In this document: positions 54,101 through 62,424 of the stretch, piece after piece
How the letters are laid out: each line of letters opens with the position of its first letter
How positions within the stretch are numbered: position 1 is the first letter of the stretch
Source: Clostridia bacterium
GTDB taxonomy: Bacteria; Bacillota; Clostridia; Oscillospirales; CAG-272
Direction of reading: 5' to 3'
DNA: 64,000 nt
Assembly (NCBI GenBank): GCA_017452525.1
Contig: JAFTMG010000005.1
Location: 1-64,000 of the forward strand
Position numbers and translations under genes: made by a program
Notes under the pieces: generated by a model
What the model was told of the DNA's origin: nothing
The model's database searches: none
What the model saw: only the letters and a program-made list of their open reading frames with translations

Positions 54101-54839
54101 TTTCCACAACGCCACCGTCGCGGATCAGATCGTTTGCCTCCTCCATTATGGCGCACAGACTGTTCAGCCGATCGCTCAGCTGTGCTTTGAGGATCCCTCC
54201 AAACTGTGTTTGGAAAAAGGGAAGATCTGCCTCCCGCTCGTATTGCTCGGCGCACCGCAGGAAATAATTCATCCCATCGGGAAAGGCGGAGACCTTGATA
54301 TAGAGCTCGGTCAGGATCGATGCCAGCTCGGCATCGTTGCGCATGCCGGTGAAATGCTCTGCCAGCGCGGCGAAGCCGCCGTCGGTTTTATTGTCGTAGT
54401 ATTCCTCGATCAGATCATCCATCAGCGCACGTCTCATGACCGCCAGCTCCGCTTCGTCCGCCAAACGGAAATCGGGGGGAAGGGAGAGGCTTTGGAAATG
54501 CTCTCGCACGAGGGAGAGGCAGAAGGAGTCGATGGTGCAGATCGCCGCCGAGCCGATGGAGATCAATTGCTTAGTCAGATGCTTGTTGGTGGGCTGCTCC
54601 GCCAGTGCGGAGGAGAGCGCGGCAGTGATTCTGGTTTTCAGTTCGCCTGCCGCCGCGCGGGTGAAGGTCACGACCAGCAGGCGAGAGATGTCGGCAGGAT
54701 CTTTTTCCGCTGTCAGCGAGCGGATGATGCGAGCGGTCAACGTGGCAGTTTTACCCGACCCAGCCGCGGCGGAAACCAGCAGATTGCGTCCCTGCGTTTC
54801 CATGGCGTGTAATTGCGCCTTTGTCCAATTGGTAGCCAT
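51102..54839 (-). CDS. addA: ATP-dependent helicase/nuclease subunit A (AddA)
   Basis: 1245 residues, UvrD-like helicase plus RecB-type nuclease, acting in recombination repair of double-strand breaks. Walker A AAAGSGKTATL (about 20-30), DEYQDVN, VGDIKQSIYGFRGAEPS, TIHKSKGLEFPV and YVALTRARERLYV are the helicase motifs; GVIDLFFE...CDYKTD near the end is the nuclease site. ATG at 54839 starts MATNWTKAQ; an upstream in-frame extension lies in the addB end. Paired with addB upstream. Confidence 0.97.
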   Translation of the reverse strand: MATNWTKAQLHAMETQGRNLLVSAAAGSGKTATLTARIIRSLTAEKDPADISRLLVVTFTRAAAGELKTRITAALSSALAEQPTNKHLTKQLISIGSAAICTIDSFCLSLVREHFQSLSLPPDFRLADEAELAVMRRALMDDLIEEYYDNKTDGGFAALAEHFTGMRNDAELASILTELYIKVSAFPDGMNYFLRCAEQYEREADLPFFQTQFGGILKAQLSDRLNSLCAIMEEANDLIRDGGVVEKSYGRPFSHDLSVCHSLRDALAADDYEAIRREIAAYQPIRLPALSAAKKTEDSIRACELRKQAVAELREKVAPQVRLSQEKLPALFRATAKVCYELYEFLSDYDGRLTQEKLSRAVCDFGDITRLSYRLLVNPQDGSPTEVAREIADRFDTIYIDEYQDVNAVQDAIFRAIAKPNNRYMVGDIKQSIYGFRGAEPSIFADYRKAYPAYGVDSTDDPAQLSESIFMSENFRCDKHVIDFTNTVCSYLFSACGESIGYVSQDDLIFSKKCPEEQLPSKVQVMITVPDREEKKAPAPDTAEQEEGNETKPEIRLIVGEICHLLKNGSKADGTPIRPSDIAILTRTATCHQDIADALQAAGIATATAEQKDFFENPEVLLLLCLLNTIDNPTRDIPLAGTLRSPLFGFTMDDLIRIRKLTADCPLIDALRAMSEQTEEDPLVLRCQSFLRLLDGYRDAARAMPVDRLLRRLYRETCILAYVGSGDRAASQNGRTNLMRFYEYARRFESGSFKGLYQFISYINGIIEEGTKIEFGGSAAPDAVSIMTIHKSKGLEFPVCFISNTLSAFSDKDSKPSLLLDRRMGLALRLPDESGFARLNTPMRQALIAYKADQLREEELRLLYVALTRARERLYVTANSRSYRETLLDNAHWRAQRKEGLRTALMDCRSYMDWILTALDDGRGDSCCDLHILTPSMLDDYLARCAHPVCDDSLPADTESADMGTAADSDRVSFWDGRFRFRYPYEHLTVLPSKISISDLHPGVLDERISMEEEDLRFAEEDTALRLRIAGGALPDDHIGSMVDKWLSRTPAFCQPDAQKTVSAAERGTATHLFLQFCDMEHAAKHGVAAEAARLTEKKFLPPHIAEQIRTEQLSRFFRSNFFHRLSGARRVWREQRFQLLLPASDFTEHSELAKELSGEWLLVQGVIDLFFETEDGKLILCDYKTDALTVEELRDPRLAAEKLTRRHARQLTYYAKALRQLCGRTPDEVVIYSLPLGDTVRMEI

Positions 54840-54871
54840 TGTATCTGTTTCCTTTCTCGTGATCGGGGCGG

Positions 54872-57800
54872 TTAAAATTTCTTTTGGGCGGAGGCGCTGC
54901 GGCAGATGGCACGCATGGCACAATAGGCGCAGGCATTGGTGGATTTATCCACCAGCGGCTTGGCATGCGCGTTGCCGCTCTTCATGGAGGTGGCAATGGC
55001 ACGTACCGTCTCCTCCAGCTCCAGCCCAAGCGTGCGGAACCCCTCGCTGTCCAGCAGGTGCTTGCCCGACAGCACCGTGTCGCCAGTGGCTTTGTCGGTT
55101 GTCCGCTTGACCTCGCCGATAAATTCGGGATCCAGCTGATCGTGGAAGGCGTGCAGGATGTCGGGGTCATTGAGCAGGGGACCGCTGCGGGTCAGCTTTT
55201 TTTCGGCAAGCGTCAGTATTTCCTCCCGTGAAAGATCCTCGTCGATCTCGAACGGCGGCACGTTGGCGGTGAGATAAATGGCACCGGCGGGAAGCAGTCT
55301 GCCGCCTTCGCCCAGCTTCAGTTGCTCTTGAAAGGTCTTCGGGCTGTTTTTCAGCAGTGTAAACAGGTAAATAATCAACTGCATGTTGAGTCCGCGGCGC
55401 ACGTCCTCCAGCGAGAATTCCTTTTTGCCTGTCTTGTAGTCCACGATACGAAGGTAAACGTCGCCGTCCTTGACAAAGGCGTCCACACGGTCCACGATGC
55501 CGTGCATCGAGACGGTCTCGCCGTCGTCCAGACGGATCTCCAGGGGTGTGGGCAGGGAGGTCCCCAGGTTTTTGTGATTGATGTTCAATTCAAAAAAGGT
55601 GGGGGTAAAGTGACTGTGGCGGAATTCTTCTCTGAGATTGTCGATCAGAAGGAGTGTCAGACGACGCAGGCGGACAAGCAGATGTCGGGTGCGATTGGAG
55701 GGAGCTTGTCCCTCGGGCGTATTGTTTTTCAGATATTCCTGCAGGATATGGTCCACCATCAGCTCACATTCCCCGTCCGTCATGGCGTCTGCAAAGGCGG
55801 GACCGTTTTGGATGCCGCGGTCGGCAATGCGACGGAAGAAGGTCTCCATGACGGTATGCACCAGCGAGCCGATGTCGCTCGTGCGGATGCGCGCCGTCTG
55901 CTCTTCTCTCAAATTCAGAACGTAGGTGCAGTAATAGCCGAAATGGCAGAGAACGTATTTTTCAATACGGGACTGAGACATGGAAAGTCTGGGTGGGAAC
56001 AGGGTACGGGAGAGCGCGGGAGAGACGGTGCAATCGGCGTCGGATACCGGAATGTGCAGCGTTTCCAGCCGTGCGGCAAATTCGGGCTCTTTCCGAAGCG
56101 CCTCGCACAGACTGTTCTTCAGCGCCGCATCGCGAATGTCGGGGAGCGCCTCCAGTGCCGTCTCTCTCTTCCAGATGCGGTCCTCGGCGGGAAGGGCGCC
56201 GTAGATCTCCTGCGTAAGGTAAGGGAAGAGCTTGGCGGTGCGGAGATAGGGGAGAGAGGGGAGTCGGCTCTTTCCGTCGCAGTCGTTGTCGGAGGTGATC
56301 AGGATCAGCTCGCGGGATGGCGCTGTGATGGCGCGATATACGAAATAAAGCTCGTCCGAGGCGCGCATGTCGCTGTTGGAGGCGAGGGTGATGCCGATCT
56401 GCTCCAGCGTTTTTTTGTCGGTATCGGTGAAGATGCCGTCATCCTGGACCGCTTTGGGGAAGATACCCTCGGCAAGTCCCAACAGTATGGCGCAGGCGGG
56501 CTCCTCCGTGCGTAGCATGGAGGCAGAGCCGATCAGCACCTGATCGACCGTGTCGGGAATGGATGACAGCTGTGTGCGGTCAAACATCAGCTTGAGTGCG
56601 GTTGCAAATTCTTCCACCGTCAGCTCACTATCCGAAAGGGCAACGGAGAGCTGATCCAGTACGTCCAACACGGTGCCGTAAAGGCGGAGCGTTTCCTCCG
56701 CGCGTCCCTTACCGCTGTCTCCGCGGGCAAGATCCCGCATGGCGCTCTCCTTCAGCTGCGATCGGACGTCGATGGTTTCCAGATATCGGTAGAGCGCGCG
56801 GCACATATCGGGAACCGTCTCCGCACCTTCCATATCCTCCTGCAGCTGAAGCAGAGGGGGGATCAGAAGCCCGCGTACCCGATTGGCGGCGGCAAGCGTG
56901 CGCTCCGCGCGGGGTGAGAGGGTGTTGCCCGCCGCGTAGCCGTCGGGGTTCATGTTCCAGGCGTCGCGTAAAAAGTCTTTTCCGCGCAACCGCCACGTGG
57001 TCACATAACCTTCAAAGGCGTCGATATCCTCGGTGGGATAGGGGCACAGGCCCGTTTTCAAATGGGTCAGTACGTCGCTTTGCCGAAAATGGTGGGTGAT
57101 CATGTTCAGTGCAGTCAGGATCAGCTTGATGAGCGGGAGAGTGGAAAGATCGGTCTTTTCTGAGAAAAAGACGGGGATCCTATGCTTTTCCATGGCGGCA
57201 TCCAAGATGCCTTCATACTGTGCGGCATCGCGGCAGATGACAACAAAGTCGCGGAAGCGCGCGCCGCTCTGTACCGCCTTGGAAATGATCGCCGCCGCCG
57301 CGTCTGCCTCCTCGTAGGGGTCGGCGCAATGAAGGAGACGGAGATGTCCGCGTTCCTCGGAAGGGATATCCGTATGGGGCGCTTCGCGCTCCAGATGCCA
57401 GAGATCCGCCTCCAATAGAGAAAGCTCTCGGTATTCCGTGCGTTTGTTTCCTTCAAGGTAGACCTCTTCGATCTCGCAACCGCATTCCTCCGCGAGACGG
57501 TGAAGCCTTGATGCCGTGTCCGCTATGGTGGCGAGGTGCAGGGAGGTGTCGTGCGGACCGTCGCAGCAGAGGGCGACCGTCACCTCGGATGCCTGACAGA
57601 AGAGATGGCGAATCACGTCAAGCTCCTGCGCGGTAAAGCTGGTAAAGTAATCTATGTAGACGTGGCTTCCCTTAAAAAAGCGATGCTCGCGCAATACCTC
57701 ACTCAGGCGCGAAAGATCATCGGAGGTGTCATCGTATTTTGCAGAAAGCTCATTCTGGTAGGCGGCATAGATCAACGAGATATCCCGCAAACGGTGATAG

Positions 57801-58252
57801 AGGGAGCTGTCCTTCGGGAGCTTTTCGGCGGCATGCTCCAGCTTGGCGGGGGAGATGCTGCAGCCTTTCAGCTCACCCACCGTCTGCAACATCAGCTCGG
57901 TCAGAGAAGGGGCGCTTTTCGCCTGCTCGCCGTATTCCTCCAGAAGCGGAGCCAGCTCGCAGAGCCTGCGCCACATCAACAGCGCGCGGACACCTGCCGT
58001 GGCATAATGATAGGAGAGACCGCCGTATTGACGGAAAACGCGGTTGGCAAGTCGGGTGAAGCTGAGTGCTTCATTGGTCAGCTGTGCCGAGGGAGGAAGC
58101 AGTGTGAGCATACGGCGTTCCACCGTGTGCGACTGTTGCTCGGGTACGATCAGAAAGGAGCGGATATTCCGTTCAGCCGATCGGCGCAGCTTCTGCGCGA
58201 TGGTGTAGGTCTTGCCGCATCCGCTGCGACCGTACAAAAACGTAACTTTCAT
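54872..58252 (-). CDS. addB: ATP-dependent nuclease subunit B (AddB)
   Basis: 1126 residues, the Chi-recognising partner of AddA. P-loop GRSGCGKTYT near the N-terminus; the C-terminal nuclease domain has GIVDRVDAF...IVDYKTG (D, K, Q-type active site), and the iron-sulfur cysteines appear as one upstream cysteine in YVLCHFGYYC and a terminal CAYCAMRAIC. ATG at 58252 gives MKVTFLYGRSGC. Operonic with addA, 32 nt apart. Confidence 0.95.
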   Translation of the reverse strand: MKVTFLYGRSGCGKTYTIAQKLRRSAERNIRSFLIVPEQQSHTVERRMLTLLPPSAQLTNEALSFTRLANRVFRQYGGLSYHYATAGVRALLMWRRLCELAPLLEEYGEQAKSAPSLTELMLQTVGELKGCSISPAKLEHAAEKLPKDSSLYHRLRDISLIYAAYQNELSAKYDDTSDDLSRLSEVLREHRFFKGSHVYIDYFTSFTAQELDVIRHLFCQASEVTVALCCDGPHDTSLHLATIADTASRLHRLAEECGCEIEEVYLEGNKRTEYRELSLLEADLWHLEREAPHTDIPSEERGHLRLLHCADPYEEADAAAAIISKAVQSGARFRDFVVICRDAAQYEGILDAAMEKHRIPVFFSEKTDLSTLPLIKLILTALNMITHHFRQSDVLTHLKTGLCPYPTEDIDAFEGYVTTWRLRGKDFLRDAWNMNPDGYAAGNTLSPRAERTLAAANRVRGLLIPPLLQLQEDMEGAETVPDMCRALYRYLETIDVRSQLKESAMRDLARGDSGKGRAEETLRLYGTVLDVLDQLSVALSDSELTVEEFATALKLMFDRTQLSSIPDTVDQVLIGSASMLRTEEPACAILLGLAEGIFPKAVQDDGIFTDTDKKTLEQIGITLASNSDMRASDELYFVYRAITAPSRELILITSDNDCDGKSRLPSLPYLRTAKLFPYLTQEIYGALPAEDRIWKRETALEALPDIRDAALKNSLCEALRKEPEFAARLETLHIPVSDADCTVSPALSRTLFPPRLSMSQSRIEKYVLCHFGYYCTYVLNLREEQTARIRTSDIGSLVHTVMETFFRRIADRGIQNGPAFADAMTDGECELMVDHILQEYLKNNTPEGQAPSNRTRHLLVRLRRLTLLLIDNLREEFRHSHFTPTFFELNINHKNLGTSLPTPLEIRLDDGETVSMHGIVDRVDAFVKDGDVYLRIVDYKTGKKEFSLEDVRRGLNMQLIIYLFTLLKNSPKTFQEQLKLGEGGRLLPAGAIYLTANVPPFEIDEDLSREEILTLAEKKLTRSGPLLNDPDILHAFHDQLDPEFIGEVKRTTDKATGDTVLSGKHLLDSEGFRTLGLELEETVRAIATSMKSGNAHAKPLVDKSTNACAYCAMRAICRSASAQKKF

Positions 58253-58283
58253 GTGCTTCACTCCTTGTTCTTTGTCGGATATA

Positions 58284-58904
58284 TCATAAAATAACAACGG
58301 TCCGTTTTGTTTCTCTTTGCGTCAGCAAACGACGGAAAAAGAAAAAGTAATGTCTTCGCAGAAGAAACAAATGGTGGCTCTCCTGCCTCGCGTTCAGATA
58401 AAAGCCCTTACCGCCCACGCCTTTGGCGGACCACGCGTAAGGGGAGATGATGAACACCGCGCTGTTGGGGCGTTCGGAAAGCTCCCGACAAAGGGCGGCG
58501 GTGAAGGTCCCATTCTCCAAATGTGAGGGAAAGAGCAAATAGACGGTTTTTCCCTCCGTCTCTCGCATGAAAAAGCGGTTTTGCCCGGCACGGAAAAAGA
58601 GACCGAGCAGCATGGTGCCGCCGAATCCAAGCAGGAGAATAGGGACGAGTAGCAGACAGATCACGGCAAATAGGACCGCCACCGCGCCGGTGCTCATGAA
58701 GGTCAGCAAGGTGGCGAGGACAGTGATCACGCGCGAGATGAGGCGGTATCTTCTGAAATTGACCCAAAACGAGCGGGCGCGTTGATATACCGCGCTTTCC
58801 CGCAAGCTATACCACAGATATTTGGGAAAGCTTTTGGCTCCGAATAAACGGCTGTGCTGCTCCGCCTGTGCCAATTGGCGGTCAACGTGTTCCGATTGTT
58901 TCAA
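58284..58904 (-). CDS. Small membrane protein of unknown function
   Basis: About 206 residues; I do not recognise the family. Two hydrophobic spans lie at about 66-110, then a soluble C-terminal part with many Arg, Phe and His (including HHLFLLRRHYFFFFRR). A GGAGGGG followed 6 nt later by TTG at 58904 is the best start, since ATG codons further upstream lie inside the queG-like gene. Between that gene and addB in one operon. Confidence 0.6.
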   Translation of the reverse strand: MKQSEHVDRQLAQAEQHSRLFGAKSFPKYLWYSLRESAVYQRARSFWVNFRRYRLISRVITVLATLLTFMSTGAVAVLFAVICLLLVPILLLGFGGTMLLGLFFRAGQNRFFMRETEGKTVYLLFPSHLENGTFTAALCRELSERPNSAVFIISPYAWSAKGVGGKGFYLNARQESHHLFLLRRHYFFFFRRLLTQRETKRTVVIL

Positions 58905-58951
58905 ATGTGACCCCTCCGAATACAGAATATGTATTCCAGCGGTGAGGAAGG

Positions 58952-59770
58952 TCACCTGCCGTCTTTTTTGGTATGTAGCGTCAGATTGCGGCGAATGACG
59001 GCGCGACCGCGCCAGGAGTAGGCTCTTTCGCGGAAAGACGCCTCGTCCATGCCGTCCAGTGTATCCTCGGTCAGCACGGGCATCCATTGCTCACGGAAGA
59101 AGGCGGGCGTGTCATACAGGGTTCCGTGTCGTTGCGCCGCCGCGGTGAAGGGGCACGCTTGCTGACATATGTCGCATCCCCAGACGGTGTTATGTTGTGA
59201 GAGGATCTTCGTCTCTTCCTCGGTCAGCTCTCCTTTTTTCTGGGTCAGTGCTGAGATGCATCGGGATTTGTCCAATGAGACGGGGCAGGCACGCCGACAG
59301 GCTCCGCAATGATGACATTTCCGCGGCTCCACCGTGGCGGCGGGCAGGTCGGCGTCTGTGATCAGCTCGCCGAGAAACACGTAGGAGGAATAAGGCTCGG
59401 TCAACAAAAGCCCGTTGTCGCCCATCACGCCGAGCCCCGCTATGCAGGCGGCGTGAACCTCGTCCATGGGAGAGTGATCCGAGAAGGCGGCAAAACGGTG
59501 TTGCGGAAAGCGCTCCCGAAGCAGGGGCAAAAGCCTTCCGAACAGGAGTTGAAAATACAGATGATAATCCCGCGCCACCGCATAGGAGGATACGTTTTGG
59601 GCGGGAGAGGGGGGCGAAGCGTAGGGAACGGCGAGGATCACGGCGCTTCCGTCTGCAATGCCGGTCCGCTCCAGAAGATAGGGGCGAAGGATGCGGCATG
59701 CGGACAGAGGAACGGGTGCAAAAAGAGAGATCCCCTCGCGGGTGAGAATTTCCGATATATATTTCAGCAA
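58952..59770 (-). CDS. QueG-like 4Fe-4S protein, short form
   Basis: 272 residues. Two 4Fe-4S clusters are indicated by CHHCGACRRACP and CDICQQACP (about 152-163 and 195-203), as in epoxyqueuosine reductase QueG, and the N-terminal part fits its cobalamin-binding fold (DHSPMDEVHAACIAGLG). The usual C-terminal HEAT-repeat extension is missing (QueG is generally 350-380 residues). AAGGAGG with TTG at 59770 is better placed than ATG at 59800. First gene of the operon that includes addBA. No other queuosine genes are nearby. Confidence 0.75.
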   Translation of the reverse strand: MLKYISEILTREGISLFAPVPLSACRILRPYLLERTGIADGSAVILAVPYASPPSPAQNVSSYAVARDYHLYFQLLFGRLLPLLRERFPQHRFAAFSDHSPMDEVHAACIAGLGVMGDNGLLLTEPYSSYVFLGELITDADLPAATVEPRKCHHCGACRRACPVSLDKSRCISALTQKKGELTEEETKILSQHNTVWGCDICQQACPFTAAAQRHGTLYDTPAFFREQWMPVLTEDTLDGMDEASFRERAYSWRGRAVIRRNLTLHTKKDGR

Positions 59771-59815
59771 CGCGCTCTCCTCCTTTCTGCGGCTTTGCAA
59801 ATATCATTCCATTAT

Positions 59816-59843
59816 ATTATACCAAAAATGCGCCAAAATACAA
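59816..59843 (-). promoter_or_regulatory. Promoter of the queG-like/addBA operon
   Basis: On the minus strand TTGTAT (59838-59843), 16 bp, TATAAT (59816-59821), about 45 nt ahead of the first start. Confidence 0.65.
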
Positions 59844-60057
59844 GGTGTCTTCGCGGAAAAGAGAAAAAAGGGGATAAAAAAGAACGTTCACCTGTTTTTT
59901 TGAAAAGATGCGGCACAAATTCAACGCTTTTTGCCTCAAACATCATAAAACCGTCACAAAAGAATTTTATAATGGTATCATAAAAGATGCCTGCGGAAGC
60001 TCAACCGCGACGAACCGCTGTCCGAAAGAACAGCATGAGAACCAGGAGGTATTTTAC

Positions 60058-61566
60058 ATGAATCAAGATTGGAATCAGGGATCCGGAAGAGAAAATGATC
60101 CCGTAAACGGCACCCCCGCTGATGGGAGCAGACAGGAAAACGTATATACAGTCGGAGAAGATCGGACACAAGCCGCCCCGCAGAATGGACAGACGCCGCA
60201 AGGTAATGAGCCCCGCCCCTCGGGCAACCAGAACGGCTATACCGCCCCCTCGGGCAACCAGTATACCTATTCGGCGCACACTCCCCCGTACGGTCAGCCG
60301 AACGGCGGATATTACGGCTACAGCGGTACGCCCCAGCCCCCGCAAAAGAAGAAGGGCAAGGGTGGCTTGATCGCGCTTGCCGTGGTGGGATGTCTGCTGT
60401 TCTCCTTGCTGATGGGCATCGGCGGAGCCGCGCTGATGTGGACCGTGCTGGATACGGATGCCGAGACCATGCAGGATGACCCCGTTTCGGTCGACAAGCC
60501 GGACGTGCAGGCGGGCACCTCGGAAGACCCGTCTTCCGCAGGAAACGAGGGGAAGACCGACGGTGACACCGCGCCGCAGCATGTCACCATCAAGAAAAAC
60601 AACGATACGGACGTCATCACCGTTGCCGGTGAGATCGGCAAGGAGGGCATGTCCTATGCCGAGGTAGCCGCGCTGGTGAAGCCCTCCGTGGTGGAGATCA
60701 CGACCAATTACGTGGTCAGCGGAACGATGTTTTCGCAATACGTCTCCTCCGGCGCGGGTAGTGGCGTCATCATCGGTCAGGGTGAGGGCATCGGATATAT
60801 CGTGACCAATAACCACGTCGTGGAGGGGGCGACCAGCATCAAGGTCCGCCTCACCGACGGTACCGAGTTGGATGCCTCCATCGTCGGCACCGATTCGGCG
60901 ACCGATCTGGCAGTACTGACCGTGAAGACCGATCTGCAGTTGACCACCGCCACGCTGGGTAACAGCGATTCGCTGGTCGTGGCGCAGGAAGTGATCGCCA
61001 TCGGCAACCCCCTCGGCAAGCTGGGCGGCACCGTGACCAACGGTATCGTCAGCGCTCTGGAGCGCGAGGTGACCATCGACGGCGAAAACATGACCCTGCT
61101 GCAGACCAACGCAGCGGTCAACCCCGGTAACTCGGGCGGCGGTCTGTTCAATATGCGCGGGGAGTTGGTCGGTGTGGTCAATGCCAAATCCGCGGGAGAC
61201 GACGTGGAGGGTCTTGGCTTTGCCATTCCCGTGAATACGGTGTATGAGATCACCAGCGAGCTGATCGAGCACGGCTACGTTCGCGGCAGACCCGCACTTG
61301 GTATCACCGTTTCGTTGGCGAGACAGCAGTACTTCATGCAGACCGTGACCTATATCTACGTTTCGGATCCCGGTAAGACCGATCTGCACGTAGACGATAT
61401 CCTTTATGCCATCGAAGGCACGGAGATCACCTCCTCCGAGGATATTACCGCCGCCATCAGCGGCAAATCGGTGGGGGACAAGGTCGAGATCGTTGTCATC
61501 CGAAACGGCAAGGAGGTTGCCGTTCAGGTGGAGCTGATCGAGTACGTGCCGAACGGCGTTGCGTAA
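60058..61566 (+). CDS. Membrane-anchored S1C serine protease (HtrA/DegP-like)
   Basis: 502 residues. Low-complexity cytoplasmic N-terminus (Asn, Gly, Pro, Gln, with a repeated PSGNQ), one membrane segment at about 101-126, then a trypsin-like domain with the triad His (VTNNHVVEGA), Asp (SATDLAVLTV) and Ser (NPGNSGGGLF), and one PDZ domain (about 405-500). Degrades misfolded extracytoplasmic proteins. AGGAGG serves the ATG at 60058. It lies upstream of a two-component pair, so envelope stress control is plausible. Confidence 0.93.
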   Translation: MNQDWNQGSGRENDPVNGTPADGSRQENVYTVGEDRTQAAPQNGQTPQGNEPRPSGNQNGYTAPSGNQYTYSAHTPPYGQPNGGYYGYSGTPQPPQKKKGKGGLIALAVVGCLLFSLLMGIGGAALMWTVLDTDAETMQDDPVSVDKPDVQAGTSEDPSSAGNEGKTDGDTAPQHVTIKKNNDTDVITVAGEIGKEGMSYAEVAALVKPSVVEITTNYVVSGTMFSQYVSSGAGSGVIIGQGEGIGYIVTNNHVVEGATSIKVRLTDGTELDASIVGTDSATDLAVLTVKTDLQLTTATLGNSDSLVVAQEVIAIGNPLGKLGGTVTNGIVSALEREVTIDGENMTLLQTNAAVNPGNSGGGLFNMRGELVGVVNAKSAGDDVEGLGFAIPVNTVYEITSELIEHGYVRGRPALGITVSLARQQYFMQTVTYIYVSDPGKTDLHVDDILYAIEGTEITSSEDITAAISGKSVGDKVEIVVIRNGKEVAVQVELIEYVPNGVA

Positions 61567-61577
61567 ATCATGAAAAC

Positions 61578-61613
61578 ATGGGGATGAGCCGCCGAAGTGG
61601 TGTCTCATCCCCA
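61578..61613. terminator. Hairpin between the HtrA-like gene and the response regulator gene
   Basis: ATGGGGATGAG/CTCATCCCCAT, 11 bp, loop of about 14 nt. No T run on the plus strand, so termination is doubtful. Confidence 0.4.
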
Positions 61614-61625
61614 TACAAAAATATC

Positions 61626-61654
61626 TTGTAATCTGCCAAAAAACATGGTATACT
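61626..61654 (+). promoter_or_regulatory. Promoter of the two-component genes
   Basis: TTGTAA (61626-61631), 17 bp, TATACT (61649-61654), about 46 nt before the response regulator ATG. Confidence 0.65.
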
Positions 61655-61699
61655 ATGGATATACCGCAAAAGTGGTGATTTGAGAAAGGACGTGGAACG

Positions 61700-62392
61700 A
61701 TGTATCATATTTTGGTTGTGGATGACGAATCCCGTATCCGCGCGATCATAAAAAAATATGCGGAATTTGAGGGTCATCAGGTAACGGAGGCGGCGGACGG
61801 CATGGAGGCTGTCACCCTTTGCCGTATGCAGAGCTACGATATCATCATTATGGATATTATGATGCCTGAGCTGGACGGCTTTTCCGCCTGCCGCGAGATC
61901 CGCAAGATCTCCGAAACACCGATCATCATGCTGTCCGCCCGCGGCGAGGAGTATGATAAGATCAACGGCTTTGAGCTTGGCGTGGATGATTACGTGGTCA
62001 AGCCCTTCTCCCCCAAGGAGCTGATGCTTCGCGTGGAGGCGATCATGAAGCGGGCGAAAAGCGCCGAGAGCAAACAAAAAAATCGAAACGTGGTCATCGA
62101 GCTGGATAACGGCGGACTTCGCGCGGACGTGACGGCACGCCTGGTCTATATCGACGGCGAGCGGGTCGACATGTCGCCCAAAGAATACGATCTGTTCTTC
62201 TATATGCTCTCCAACCGCAACATCGCGCTCAGCAGGGAAAAACTGCTCTGTGAGGTCTGGGGCTATGATTTTTACGGCGACGCCCGCACGCTGGATACCC
62301 ATATCAAGCTGCTGCGAAAGAGCCTTGGAAGATACGCCGATTATATCGTGACCCTGCGCGGTGTAGGCTACCGCTTTGAAGAAACCCGTTGA
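61700..62392 (+). CDS. OmpR/PhoB-type response regulator
   Basis: 230 residues. Receiver domain with the acidic pair DDES, the phosphorylated Asp in IMDIMMPELDG (about 53) and Lys in VVKPFSPKEL (about 104); the C-terminal winged helix has MSPKEYDLFFYML and TLDTHIKLLRKSLG. Typical length. AGAAAGGACG serves the ATG. Cotranscribed with the kinase. Confidence 0.94.
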   Translation: MYHILVVDDESRIRAIIKKYAEFEGHQVTEAADGMEAVTLCRMQSYDIIIMDIMMPELDGFSACREIRKISETPIIMLSARGEEYDKINGFELGVDDYVVKPFSPKELMLRVEAIMKRAKSAESKQKNRNVVIELDNGGLRADVTARLVYIDGERVDMSPKEYDLFFYMLSNRNIALSREKLLCEVWGYDFYGDARTLDTHIKLLRKSLGRYADYIVTLRGVGYRFEETR

Positions 62393-62424
62393 CGTGAATT
62401 CGGTTGGGCAGGAGGTGAGTGGAT

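Noticed and set aside
51582..54812. A 1076-codon plus-strand open frame antisense to addA
   Set aside because: AddA has all helicase and nuclease motifs on the minus strand. The antisense frame is kept open by codon bias.
60001..61614. A 537-codon minus-strand open frame antisense to the HtrA-like gene
   Set aside because: The plus strand carries the full protease triad and PDZ domain; the antisense product is His/Gly/Asp-rich with no motif.
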